64,000 nucleotides of DNA from positions 11,978 to 75,977 of the forward strand of contig CAYSLU010000011.1 in NCBI GenBank assembly GCA_964431965.1, given 5' to 3'. The position numbers and the translations under genes are program-made. The stretch is from CAYSLU01 sp964431965. Its GTDB lineage: Bacteria; Verrucomicrobiota; Kiritimatiellia; CAIKKV01; CAYSLU01. Below, piece by piece: positions 1-8,461 of this stretch. Position 1 is the first letter of the stretch; each line of letters starts with the position of its first letter. The notes below the pieces were generated by a model. That model searched no databases. It worked only from the letters and a program-made list of their open reading frames with translations, and had not been told where the DNA came from.

Positions 1-138
1 CGCCGGCTGGCCGCAGCAGGTCTGCCCCACCGGATACTCGACCTCCACCCCCAGCCGGCGCAGCACGGTCACGACCGCGATCCCCGCGGCGGGGAAGAGC
101 TGGTCGACGAAGCACGGGACAAAGAGGCCGACACGCAT
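1..138 (-). CDS. LutA/LldE-type (Fe-S)-binding oxidoreductase subunit, N-terminal fragment
   Basis: Only the first 46 codons lie in the window; the gene runs off the left edge. The protein begins MRVGLFVPCFVDQLFP and reaches a CCG-type motif (QTCCGQPA) near residues 40-46. That layout is typical of the small cysteine-rich subunit of lactate-utilisation complexes (LutA/YkgE/LldE), in which CCG motifs bind an iron-sulphur cofactor and pass electrons during L-lactate oxidation. It is transcribed away from leuC. The rest of the protein and any lutB/lutC partners are outside the window, so the exact substrate cannot be judged. A heterodisulfide-reductase-type CCG protein is the main alternative. 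Confidence 0.75.
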   Translation of the reverse strand, partial: MRVGLFVPCFVDQLFPAAGIAVVTVLRRLGVEVEYPVGQTCCGQPA

Positions 139-332
139 GGCTCAGAAGCTAGGAGGCGCCCGCCGGCAAAGCAAGCGGGAACCGCCGGCAAGGCGTCCGG
201 GCCGGGCGGGCGCCGTGGAGCCGGCCGTCCCCGGCCGGTTCGGGCTCCTTCCCCCGCACGTCGCCGGCCCGCTGCCGCCGCCGAATCGCCGCTATTGCGG
301 GACGGCGCGCTTCCATATAGGTTCTGTGTCCT
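139..332. other. Divergent intergenic region upstream of leuC
   Basis: This stretch separates the lutA-like gene (leftward) from leuC (rightward). No Shine-Dalgarno motif precedes the leuC ATG. A weak promoter-like pair, TTGCGG at 295-300 and TATAGG at 316-321 with a short 15-base spacer, would give a nearly leaderless leuC message. No leucine leader peptide or T-box was recognised. Confidence 0.3.
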
Positions 333-1733
333 ATGGCCAAGACGCTCTTCGAGAAGATCTGGGACCGGCACGTCGTCACGACCATGCCGGACGGAACGGT
401 GCTGCTCTACATCGACCGGCACCTGGTCCACGAAGTGACCAGCCCGCAGGCCTTCGAGGGGCTGCGCCTGGCGCGGCGCCCGGTGCGCCGGCCGGAGCTT
501 ACGTTCTCCACGCTGGACCACAACATTCCGACCGACAACCCGCACGACATCCGGGACCCGATCTCGCTCGCCCAGGTCCAGGCGCTGACCCGGAACTGCG
601 CGGACTTCGGGGTGCAGCTGTTCGACCATGCCAGCGGCCGGCAGGGCATCGTCCACATCATCGGCCCGGAGCTGGGCATCACGCTCCCCGGCCTGACCAT
701 GGTGTGCGGCGACTCGCACACGTCCACGCACGGCGCCTTCGGTGCGCTGGCCTTCGGGATCGGAACGTCCGAGGTCGAGCACGTCCTCGCAACCCAGACG
801 CTCCGGCAGAGCAAGCCCAGGACCTTCCGGGTCGAATTCACCGGCGCCCTGCAGCCCGGCTGCTCGTCCAAGGACATGGTCCTCCGGATGATCGGCCTCA
901 TCGGCACGGCCGGCGGAACCGGGTACGTGCTCGAGTACGGCGGCCCGGCCGTCCGCGCGCTCTCCATGGAGGCGCGCATGACGATCTGCAACATGAGCAT
1001 CGAGGCCGGTGCGCGCGCCGGCCTGATCGCGCCGGACGACACCACCATCGAGTACGTCACGAGCGGCGGACGCCCATTCGCTCCGACGGGCGCCGCGCTG
1101 GATCGGTCGGTCGCGCTCTGGCGATCGCTCCCCAGCGATCCGGACGCGCCGTTCGACCGCACGCTGACCATCGACGCCGGCGCGATCGCCCCGCAAGTCA
1201 CCTGGGGCACGAACCCCGGCATGGTGACCGACGTCGCCGGCTGCGTGCCCGAGCCCGGGCAGGTGCCCGGCTACAGCCGCCGCGACGTCGAGCAGGCGCT
1301 GGCGTACATGGGGCTGAAGCCCGGCACGCGCATGACCGACATCCCGTTGGACACGGTCTTCATCGGCAGCTGCACCAATGCTCGAATCGAGGATCTGCGC
1401 AAGGTCGCCGCTATCCTGAAGGGGCGTCGAAAGGCGCCCCGCCTGCGCGTGATGATCGTGCCCGGGTCGATGCCCGTCCGCCGGCAGGCGGAGGCCGAGG
1501 GCCTGGACCGCATCTTCACGGACTTCGGCGCCGAGTGGCGGCACGCGGGCTGCAGCATGTGCCTGGCCATGAATCCCGACCAGCTGAAGCCGGGCGAGCG
1601 CTGCGCATCGACCTCGAACCGGAATTTCGAAGGCCGCCAGGGCAAGGGCGGACGAACCCACCTGGTCAGCCCGGAGATGGCGGCCGCGGCAGCCGTCGAA
1701 GGTCATTTCGTCGACCTGAGGACGTGGAGGTAG
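333..1733 (+). CDS. leuC: 3-isopropylmalate dehydratase large subunit
   Basis: LeuC is the aconitase-fold, [4Fe-4S]-containing subunit of isopropylmalate isomerase, which interconverts 2- and 3-isopropylmalate in leucine synthesis. The 466 residues match the family length. The three cluster ligands fall at Cys347 (in GSCTNARIEDL), Cys407 and Cys410 (in HAGCSMC), exactly the positions known for Escherichia coli LeuC. The substrate loop TLDHNIPT is present near the N-terminus. It is followed after one base by leuD, so the two subunits are co-transcribed and made in equal amounts. The ATG start gives the standard N-terminus MAKTLFEKIWDRH, although no clear ribosome binding site precedes it. Confidence 0.97.
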   Translation: MAKTLFEKIWDRHVVTTMPDGTVLLYIDRHLVHEVTSPQAFEGLRLARRPVRRPELTFSTLDHNIPTDNPHDIRDPISLAQVQALTRNCADFGVQLFDHASGRQGIVHIIGPELGITLPGLTMVCGDSHTSTHGAFGALAFGIGTSEVEHVLATQTLRQSKPRTFRVEFTGALQPGCSSKDMVLRMIGLIGTAGGTGYVLEYGGPAVRALSMEARMTICNMSIEAGARAGLIAPDDTTIEYVTSGGRPFAPTGAALDRSVALWRSLPSDPDAPFDRTLTIDAGAIAPQVTWGTNPGMVTDVAGCVPEPGQVPGYSRRDVEQALAYMGLKPGTRMTDIPLDTVFIGSCTNARIEDLRKVAAILKGRRKAPRLRVMIVPGSMPVRRQAEAEGLDRIFTDFGAEWRHAGCSMCLAMNPDQLKPGERCASTSNRNFEGRQGKGGRTHLVSPEMAAAAAVEGHFVDLRTWR

Positions 1734-1734
1734 C

Positions 1735-2376
1735 ATGAAGCCCTTCGCCACACACCGGGGAATCGTCGCGACGCTCGACCGGGCCAACGTCGATACGGAC
1801 GCCATCATCCCCAAACAGTTCCTGAAGTCCATCAAGCGCACCGGCTTCGGCGTGAGCCTGTTCTTCGACTGGCGCTACCTCCCGGACGGCCGGGACAACC
1901 CGCAGTTCGAGCTGAACGCCCCGCGGTTCAAGGGCGCGTCGATCCTGGTGGCCCGCAACAACTTCGGGTGCGGCTCGAGCCGCGAGCATGCCGTGTGGGC
2001 CGTGGCCCAGTACGGTTTCGCCGCCGTCGTGGCACCCCGGCGCACGGCCGGCGGCGAGACCGTGCCCGCGTTTGCCGATATCTTCCGGAACAACTGCGTG
2101 AAGAACGGCGTGCTGACCATCGAGCTGTCCGAGTCCGAGGTCGAGGAGATCTTCCAGATGGTCGGCCGCTACGCCGGGCTGGAGGCCACGATCGACCTGG
2201 ACGAGCAGCGGCTGGTCCTGCACCTGCCCGAGGAGCTGGGGTTCCGCTTCGACATCGATCCCGTGGTGAAGAAGCACCTGCGCCACGGCTTGGACGACAT
2301 CGCGCTCACCCTCGAGCACGCGGCGGACATCGCCGCCTTCGAACGAACGCACGACACGCAGATGGCCCACTCCTGA
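1735..2376 (+). CDS. leuD: 3-isopropylmalate dehydratase small subunit
   Basis: LeuD supplies the swivelling domain of isopropylmalate isomerase and pairs with LeuC, encoded immediately upstream. The 213-residue protein carries the family signatures DTDAIIPKQFLK near residue 21 and NFGCGSSREHA near residue 79, which close over the substrate. Length and motif spacing are ordinary for bacterial LeuD. No leuB or leuA follows: the next gene is a convergent aldo/keto reductase whose end lies 14 bases beyond the leuD stop, so the rest of the leucine pathway must be elsewhere. Confidence 0.97.
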   Translation: MKPFATHRGIVATLDRANVDTDAIIPKQFLKSIKRTGFGVSLFFDWRYLPDGRDNPQFELNAPRFKGASILVARNNFGCGSSREHAVWAVAQYGFAAVVAPRRTAGGETVPAFADIFRNNCVKNGVLTIELSESEVEEIFQMVGRYAGLEATIDLDEQRLVLHLPEELGFRFDIDPVVKKHLRHGLDDIALTLEHAADIAAFERTHDTQMAHS

Positions 2377-2390
2377 GCCGCGGCTGGCCA

Positions 2391-3569
2391 TCAGGACGCG
2401 CTGAGCCGCTTCTGATCAGCCGCATCGAACAGCGCGTGCGCCTCCCGCAGCTTGTCCGGCACCTGGGTCGCGAAACGATAGCCGCTGAGCGCTTCAGCCA
2501 GCCTGCCCCAGTCGACGTCCACCGCTTTGGCGCCCGGGAACCAGTGTCCCCCGTTGCCGAGCAGGTTGTAGCGCATGCGGCCATACTCGATCATGTCGAA
2601 GGACTGGGCGAGGTTGTGCAGGCGCAGGATGTGGTAGAGCGGCAGCTCCTGGGGCGCCTGCACGACGGGAGGCAGCCCGTCGGTCCAGTGGCGCGCCCAG
2701 TCCGCCCCCAGGCATCGCTCCAGCTCCGCGCTCAGGCGGCTCCGGATGGGACCGAGCGCCTCGTCGGCCTTCGCGAGGAGCGGAAGGATGGCGGCATGCG
2801 CATCGAAATCCGTCGGCCGCGCGACGCCGAGGCTGAGCGTGTGCACCGTCGGGTGCGAGAGGCAGAAGAGATCGTTGAATCCCATCGGGGTGAGCGGCGC
2901 GCAGAGCCGGGCCAGCTTCTCCGGCGGGGCGTAGAGCTTGCCGCCCTTGTCTGACGGGCTGATGATGAACACGCCCATGTCGCGGGCCGTAGCCGCTTCG
3001 ATCGCCGGCCAGTTCCGCTGGTCGAAGTAGTACCAGTGCAGGTTCACATAGCTGAACTCTCCGCAGTTGACGGCGGCGAGGATCGCGTCCAGCGGGCCGT
3101 GCGTCGAGAACCCGATGTGCCGGGCCAGCCCTGCGGCCTGGAGCTTCCGGCACGCCTTCAGGCTCCCGCCGCGCAGTGTCTGGTCGAGCAGCCCGGCCGT
3201 GTTGACGCCATGGACGCTGAGCAGGTCGACATGCGACAGGCGCAGGTGCTTCAGCGAGGTGTCAAACGTCCGGAGGAACTCGTCCTCGCTCTCCTTCGGC
3301 CCGATCTTCGTCTGGACGATGATCCGGTCGCGTGGAAACGTCGGGAGCACAAAGCCGAGTTGATACTCGCTCGACCCGTAGCCGCGGGCCGTCTCGATGT
3401 GATTGATACCCAGCTCGAACGCCCGTCGCACCGTGGCCTCGAGATTGTCCTGGCCCTTGCGATCCAAGTCGGCCGGCGCAATATCCTGCCACGCCTGCTG
3501 ATACCGCATGCCCCCGCACGTCAGCACCGGCATGCTCAGTTCGGTCTGGCCAAAACGTCGGTAGATCAT
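2391..3569 (-). CDS. Aldo/keto reductase family protein
   Basis: The 392-residue protein has the NAD(P)H-dependent aldo/keto reductase TIM barrel: N-terminal MIYRRFGQTELSMPVLTCGG, catalytic Tyr64 (ARGYGSSE), Lys88 (QTKIG) and His120 (LLSVHG). The aspartate that usually starts the DTAxxYG motif is Glu59 here, a conservative departure in the catalytic tetrad. The C-terminal part, roughly residues 270-390, extends past a standard barrel but has none of the CxxC ferredoxin ligands seen in some long family members. The ATG follows a GGGGAG ribosome binding site. It is convergent with leuCD and lies upstream of nothing obviously related, so the substrate is unknown. Confidence 0.85.
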   Translation of the reverse strand: MIYRRFGQTELSMPVLTCGGMRYQQAWQDIAPADLDRKGQDNLEATVRRAFELGINHIETARGYGSSEYQLGFVLPTFPRDRIIVQTKIGPKESEDEFLRTFDTSLKHLRLSHVDLLSVHGVNTAGLLDQTLRGGSLKACRKLQAAGLARHIGFSTHGPLDAILAAVNCGEFSYVNLHWYYFDQRNWPAIEAATARDMGVFIISPSDKGGKLYAPPEKLARLCAPLTPMGFNDLFCLSHPTVHTLSLGVARPTDFDAHAAILPLLAKADEALGPIRSRLSAELERCLGADWARHWTDGLPPVVQAPQELPLYHILRLHNLAQSFDMIEYGRMRYNLLGNGGHWFPGAKAVDVDWGRLAEALSGYRFATQVPDKLREAHALFDAADQKRLSAS

Positions 3570-3591
3570 GATGCTCCCCGCCGTGCGGCCA

Positions 3592-3999
3592 CTAGACGCG
3601 CGGCTGTGCCACCGATGTCTTCGTGTAGGCCGGCTTCAGCCCACGGATCATCGGGTAGTGCTTGGTGTTCAGTGTCTTCAAGTCGGCGTCCTCCGCTTCG
3701 ACTGTCGCCGCGATAATGGCGTCGGCCAGACCGACACCATGGGACTTCGCGTAGTCCCTCCGATGGAGACCGCCCGCCCGCGCGAGCTCGGGCGAAACCG
3801 GTACGACGCGAAACAGCGCGATCAGGCTATCCAGCGTGCTCAGCTCATCCTCACCTCTGGCACCAGCGTAGAGTTCCGCCGCGACGATGCTCGACAAAAT
3901 GATCCGGTCTCCAAGTGTACGGACCAGGGCAACAGCGGCCGGGTGCCCCCGGAGGAAGTCAACCATCACATCGGTATCGACCATAACGGGTTTCGTCAT
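3592..3999 (-). CDS. PIN-domain ribonuclease toxin, VapC family
   Basis: This 135-residue protein has the PIN-domain acidic residues Asp8 (MVDTDV), Glu42 (AAELYAG) and Asp93 (LADAIIAA), which bind the metal used to cleave RNA. It is the probable toxin of a type II module. The chosen ATG lies just beyond the end of the upstream antitoxin gene, with four bases between the antitoxin stop and this start. A longer in-frame reading exists upstream but runs through the antitoxin gene and adds a Pro/Arg-rich sequence unlike PIN proteins. The motif before the last acidic site reads TLNTKHYP instead of the usual TRNxxHF, so activity against a particular RNA cannot be assumed. Confidence 0.85.
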   Translation of the reverse strand: MTKPVMVDTDVMVDFLRGHPAAVALVRTLGDRIILSSIVAAELYAGARGEDELSTLDSLIALFRVVPVSPELARAGGLHRRDYAKSHGVGLADAIIAATVEAEDADLKTLNTKHYPMIRGLKPAYTKTSVAQPRV

Positions 4000-4003
4000 G
4001 TCA

Positions 4004-4237
4004 TCAACCTCGCTCCCAGGAACGCCTCCCCGCGGCGAAGTCAGGCAAGTCGCTCCGGCTCCTCCACATGCCGGCGGCCTCATCCAGTATGGCCTGTCGA
4101 CACGTCCCCCGGGTCGCGGCCAGAAACCGATCCACAGCCTCGCGAACAAGCTCCGATTGTTTCTTGCCGGTGGACTTGGCGACGGCATTAAGCCCGTCCC
4201 GCTCCCCCTCCGTCAGGTATATCTGCGTTCGCACCAT
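4004..4237 (-). CDS. Ribbon-helix-helix antitoxin of VapBC pair
   Basis: A 77-residue protein that starts with the ribbon-helix-helix pattern MVRTQIYLTEGERDGLNAVA and continues with KKQSELVREAVDRFL, as in CopG-type DNA-binding antitoxins. It should bind and neutralise the PIN toxin encoded directly downstream and repress its own promoter. The C-terminal half (about residues 45-77, rich in Arg, Trp and Asp) is the probable toxin-binding tail. The ATG sits six bases after a very strong Shine-Dalgarno sequence, GAGGAGG at 4244-4250 on this strand, while the toxin gene has no comparable site; this matches the usual excess of antitoxin. Confidence 0.85.
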   Translation of the reverse strand: MVRTQIYLTEGERDGLNAVAKSTGKKQSELVREAVDRFLAATRGTCRQAILDEAAGMWRSRSDLPDFAAGRRSWERG

Positions 4238-4254
4238 GGCGCGCCTCCTCTATA

Positions 4255-4289
4255 TACATCATCGTTATACACCGTCAGACGGCTGTCAA
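4255..4289 (-). promoter_or_regulatory. Probable promoter of the first vapBC module
   Basis: On the minus strand a perfect -35 hexamer TTGACA (4284-4289) overlaps the stop codon of the giant LamG gene. A candidate -10, TAACGA (4262-4267), follows at 16 bases, or TATAAC (4264-4269) at 14. A short palindrome CCGTC-A-GACGG (4272-4282) lies between the two elements and could be the antitoxin operator. Confidence 0.45.
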
Positions 4290-7200
4290 GGCGCCTCAAC
4301 CGAGAGCACCCGGAGGAAGAGCGTCCGGTTGGTGCCGACCGGGATGTTCGTGATGGCCATCGGCCCGCTGCCAGCCATGTTGGTGTGCGGCGGGACGTTC
4401 GACCATGCGGCCGGCAGGAGCGTCGGGGTCTGCTGCAGGCTGTAGGACCAGCCGTTCGTGCCCGTCCAGGCGATCGCCGGCCCATCCCCCTGGCATCCGT
4501 TCATCAGCGCCTGGTACGTGTATTCCGCTTGGACGGCCTGCCCCGCATTGTTCAGGTGGATCTTGTCGGCAGAGAAATAGGTGGTATCGGTCCAGTCCGA
4601 CAGACGCGGATCGGACCCGCAGTCGATCACCCCGATGCCCAGCGCCGGGAACTCGGCCTTCATCTGAGCGATGCAGTACGGCCTCACGACCGCCCAGTCG
4701 CCCCGTCCGTAGAAGCCCTGGTCGTGCGGCGTGCAGGCCAACACGCACGCGAAACCCGCGGCCTTCCGATCGACAAAATACTGCCGGTACGCGGCGTACA
4801 CCTGCTCCTTCGTCTGCGCGGTCTGCCCCCATTGGTTGACGACCTCCAGGCCGACCAATATATCGTAGTTCGTGTGGCGGGGGTCGATCTGGGTCGGCGC
4901 GTCGGACTGCATGGCGGCAATCGTCTGCCCGGCCACGCCGTAGTTCAGAATCGAAACCGTCTTCCCCGCGTCCTGCAGCAACCCCTTCGTCTGAGCGGGG
5001 AAATTGGATCCGCCGGTGGACCCGGAGCCGTACACCCAACTGTTGCCATCGAACACGATGGTGTAGGCCGACCGCGCCGGAGCGGGATCGAACGAGAACC
5101 GATCGATCACGGCGGGCGTGACGACGGGCGACGTGAAGGCCACCGAATAGGCGGCCCAGGCATCGCCGAACACGTTGCTGGCGAAGCAGCGGTAGTAGTT
5201 GGTCGAACCGGAGGCGACGGGAACGTTTGTCGCAAAGGTCCAGTTTGCCCCCATGCCGAGCGCAATCTCGTGCTGCCACAGCCCCCGGTTGGTGCCGTGG
5301 TCGGCGTCGCCCCAGCATATGTAGACAACCGATGTCGGATAGCCGTTGATGGCGCCCTGCAGCGTCGCCGTGCTCCAGGACACGTTCAGGGCGCCGCCTC
5401 CGTTGTTCACCAGCGGCAGACCGAACACCACCGCCGGGTCGCTCCAGCAGTCACCCACGCCGTTCGTTGCATAGAAGCGGTAGTAATAGGTCGCGCGCGG
5501 CTCGGCGATCGGCACGTTGGAGCTCAGCGCTCCCGCCGCGGCTGGAGCAGGGAACCGGTTGGTGCTGCTCCAGCCCGTCCATGTCGGGCCGGGATCGTTC
5601 GTCCCCCAGAAGACATACGCCGTCGTGTCGCCGCCCCCCGCGGACGTCAGGTAGCCGTTCATCGTGACGGCGACGAGCGTCACGTCGGACGGCCCCTCAT
5701 TCCGGATGTGCGGGAGTCCATTGGCCGTCGGGACGCCGTAGGCGACAAACGTGCTGCCGGGCCGCTGGTTCAGCCAGCAGGCATACAGCCAGTTCGAGCC
5801 GCGCGGAACCCCGGAGCAGCGGATCTCGTCCATCGAGCCGTTCAGGTAGTGGTCGTTGACGTCGGCGTCAAAGCGGCCGAACAGCATCGGCTTGCCGGAG
5901 TCGATGATCGTGACCGCCGAGTTCACCGACTGCTGAACGCCGTCCAGGAAGAGGTTGACGAAGCCGCTCTGGACGCGCAAGACGAAGTAGTGCCAGGCCA
6001 AGTCGTTCTGGCGGGACGCGCCGTCGCACAGGCGGTACGCGCTCGGGATGTACGCCCCGAACAGCCTGCTGTTGTTGTCGAAATTGAGGTTCCAGCCGCG
6101 GGTATACGTGTCGGACAACTTGCTCACCAACCCGTCGAAGGCCCCGTATGCATCGCGCTTGAACCACGCCTCGACGGTGAAGTTGTTCGTCAGCGCGATG
6201 GAGGCGCTGTGCTCCACGCTGAGGTATCCGGTGGCGCCATCCAGGCGCACGGCGCCATCGATCATGCCGACCACACCCGTCACGACGGCGCCGTGAGGGA
6301 CCGCCGTGTTGCCGTTGACGGTGGAGTCCGGCTGGGTTGCGCCGGTCCCGGCGAGATGCCAGACGCCCCCGAACCCGTTCGTCCACACGGCCCCGGCAAC
6401 CGAGCCCGACGCCGCGCTGGTGCTCGCCCCCCAGTAGGCGTAGATGAAATCGTTCGTGCTGGAGATCGCCGGCACCTCCACCCAGACATGGGAGCTGCTG
6501 TTGCTGTTCCACTTCTCGATTTCGTGGTTCAGGATCGTGGTCTCGGTGGCGTCGGCGAAGCACAGGTCGGCGCCGTCGGCGGGCGACGCGAACTGGCTGT
6601 ACGCAAGCGTCGGGATCGTACTGGTGCCCAGCATGACCAGAACCGGAAAGTTGGTGAGCGCGCCCGGGACGGGACTGGGGAACGATAGCCTGACCCGGTA
6701 GGCGCCCCGGACGATCGGCCCGTCCGTCACGAATGTGCGGCTCGAGGACCACACGGCGCCCGCGCTGTTGGAGGCCATCACCCGATAGGTGTAGCCGGCC
6801 TCCGGCAGGAGGCCCATGACCACGGCGCTGAACGGCCCGTCGTGCGGGCCGACGTCGAGGACATTCGTCGCCGCATCGCCGGTCAGCCCGTACAGGATCC
6901 ACGCGCGCGGAGTCTCGCCACCCGTGCCCGTCACCTCGCCCTGCAGCCGGGCGGACGACGGGCCAATGGCCGTCGCGCCCGTGTTGGTCACGGATGGCAG
7001 GCTGATCGTGGTGAACTGAACGGGGCCCGACCACGCCCGCCCGGCCGAGTTGCTGGCATAGCAGCGATAGGCGTATGTCTGGCCCGAGGACAGGCCGGCC
7101 ACGTTCGTCCCGAACGCCTCGCCGGCGCCCCAGTTCGTGCCGAGCGCGGCCGAGTGAGGCCATTCGGCGATGTCGTTCGTGCCGGCGTCCTCCTCGCCCC

Positions 7201-8395
7201 AGCCGATGGACACCAGGGGGTTCTCCGCCGCGCCCACGCCCATCAGCCGGCCGTTCAGGGTGGCATTCGTCGGCCCGATCCGGCTCGCGCTCAGCGCCTG
7301 AACGGCTAGGTTCGTCGACATGGTCTCCGCGGGTCCATAGCGGCAGAAGGCGGCGTTCGACCGCTGGTTCAGCCAGCAGGCATGGACCCAATTCGACGCC
7401 CGCGGCACGCCGGAGACGCGAATCTCGTCGAGCAAGCCGTTGAGATAGTAGGCGTGGCCATCGTCGATCCGACCGAACAGCAGATCGGTTCCCGAGTCGA
7501 TGACCGTACCCGACGTGCTCCCCGCGGTCTGGACGCCGTCGATGAACAAGGTTCGGACGCCGCCCTGGAAGCGAAACGCCAGATAGTGCCACCCGAGGTC
7601 GGGCGTGCCCGCAAAGGGCATGTACTGCCCGGCGGTGAGTATGTAGGAGGTGTACTTCTGCGCACTGACGGAATGGGTCAGAAACCAGCCGTTGCTGTAG
7701 TTCGCGGGGGACTTGGCCACCAGACCGGCAAAGGCGGGGGGAAAGCCGTCCATCTTGAACCAGGTTTCAATCACGAAGTTGTTCGTCAGCGCGAGGGATG
7801 CGTTGTGCGCCACACTCAGGTACCCGTTGGTTCCATTCAGTCGAACGGCCCCCGACACCATGCCGACCGACGCGGTCGCAACGCCGCCGTGAGGCGCGGC
7901 GGCGTTGCCGCCGGGGGTGGAGTCGGCCTGCGTCGAGCCGCTGCCCGCGAGGTGCCAGACTCCTCTGAACCCGTTCGTCCACGTCGCTCCGTTGGTCGTA
8001 TACGGCGCCGCACCCCCCTCGCCGCCCCAGTAGGCATAGATGAAATCGTTCGTGCCGAAGATCGTCGGCACCTGGACCCACACATGCGAGCGGCCGTTGG
8101 TGTCCCACGACTCGATCTCGTAGTTGAGTTCGGAGGACTGGCTGGCATCGGCAAACCGCAGGTCGGCGCCGTCGGCTGGCGAACGGAACTGGCCGTATGC
8201 GAACGCCTCGATGGTGTTCGTGCCCAGCACCACCAGGGCCGGGAAGTTGGTTAGTGCGCCCTGAACGGGATTGGTGAACGCGATCTGCACCCGATGGCCC
8301 CAGCCGTCAAACGAGCCGGCCCGGGCTGCTGGGGCGGCCAGGATCAGGGCCAGCGCGCCAGCCAGACGCACATGTCGAAATCGGTTCGTTTCCAC
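4286..8395 (-). CDS. Giant secreted DUF2341/LamG protein with C-terminal SGNH hydrolase
   Basis: The 1369-residue protein starts with a signal peptide (ALALILAAPAARAG, cleavage near residue 26). It then has two copies of a DUF2341 beta domain (about residues 27-120 and 565-655), each followed by a LamG/concanavalin-A-like fold (about 150-350 and 690-870), and fibronectin-like segments between them. Near residue 1112 an SGNH/GDSL-type esterase begins: block I reads FDGNSWVYG, with Asn where most have Asp, and block V reads DKIHLNNAG near residue 1276, supplying Asp and His. A final beta module of about 65 residues ends the protein. This architecture suits an exported polysaccharide-binding esterase. 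The start is GTG. The alpha-galactosidase gene ends 66 bases upstream on the same strand, so the two may be co-transcribed. Confidence 0.85.
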   Translation of the reverse strand: METNRFRHVRLAGALALILAAPAARAGSFDGWGHRVQIAFTNPVQGALTNFPALVVLGTNTIEAFAYGQFRSPADGADLRFADASQSSELNYEIESWDTNGRSHVWVQVPTIFGTNDFIYAYWGGEGGAAPYTTNGATWTNGFRGVWHLAGSGSTQADSTPGGNAAAPHGGVATASVGMVSGAVRLNGTNGYLSVAHNASLALTNNFVIETWFKMDGFPPAFAGLVAKSPANYSNGWFLTHSVSAQKYTSYILTAGQYMPFAGTPDLGWHYLAFRFQGGVRTLFIDGVQTAGSTSGTVIDSGTDLLFGRIDDGHAYYLNGLLDEIRVSGVPRASNWVHACWLNQRSNAAFCRYGPAETMSTNLAVQALSASRIGPTNATLNGRLMGVGAAENPLVSIGWGEEDAGTNDIAEWPHSAALGTNWGAGEAFGTNVAGLSSGQTYAYRCYASNSAGRAWSGPVQFTTISLPSVTNTGATAIGPSSARLQGEVTGTGGETPRAWILYGLTGDAATNVLDVGPHDGPFSAVVMGLLPEAGYTYRVMASNSAGAVWSSSRTFVTDGPIVRGAYRVRLSFPSPVPGALTNFPVLVMLGTSTIPTLAYSQFASPADGADLCFADATETTILNHEIEKWNSNSSSHVWVEVPAISSTNDFIYAYWGASTSAASGSVAGAVWTNGFGGVWHLAGTGATQPDSTVNGNTAVPHGAVVTGVVGMIDGAVRLDGATGYLSVEHSASIALTNNFTVEAWFKRDAYGAFDGLVSKLSDTYTRGWNLNFDNNSRLFGAYIPSAYRLCDGASRQNDLAWHYFVLRVQSGFVNLFLDGVQQSVNSAVTIIDSGKPMLFGRFDADVNDHYLNGSMDEIRCSGVPRGSNWLYACWLNQRPGSTFVAYGVPTANGLPHIRNEGPSDVTLVAVTMNGYLTSAGGGDTTAYVFWGTNDPGPTWTGWSSTNRFPAPAAAGALSSNVPIAEPRATYYYRFYATNGVGDCWSDPAVVFGLPLVNNGGGALNVSWSTATLQGAINGYPTSVVYICWGDADHGTNRGLWQHEIALGMGANWTFATNVPVASGSTNYYRCFASNVFGDAWAAYSVAFTSPVVTPAVIDRFSFDPAPARSAYTIVFDGNSWVYGSGSTGGSNFPAQTKGLLQDAGKTVSILNYGVAGQTIAAMQSDAPTQIDPRHTNYDILVGLEVVNQWGQTAQTKEQVYAAYRQYFVDRKAAGFACVLACTPHDQGFYGRGDWAVVRPYCIAQMKAEFPALGIGVIDCGSDPRLSDWTDTTYFSADKIHLNNAGQAVQAEYTYQALMNGCQGDGPAIAWTGTNGWSYSLQQTPTLLPAAWSNVPPHTNMAGSGPMAITNIPVGTNRTLFLRVLSVEAP

Positions 8396-8461
8396 GGCAG
8401 GTCCCCGATTGTTGAAGCCGTCGCCTTGGAGCCCGGCCTGCCAGCCGGCCCCTCCCGGCTG
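8396..8461 (-). other. Short spacer with hairpin between alpha-galactosidase and LamG genes
   Basis: The 66-base spacer contains a small G+C-rich hairpin (stem CCGGC/GCCGG around 8437-8452). It has no T-tract, so it may be a pause or processing site, not a full terminator. Confidence 0.25.

Noticed and set aside
295..321. Possible leuC promoter TTGCGG-N15-TATAGG
   Set aside because: Spacer too short and -35 weak; noted in the intergenic entry but not annotated as a promoter.
3887..6688. 933-residue open frame on the plus strand over the LamG gene and vapBC
   Set aside because: Antisense to clear genes, rich in Arg/Val/Gly/Ala with no motif; explained by codon bias of the true genes.
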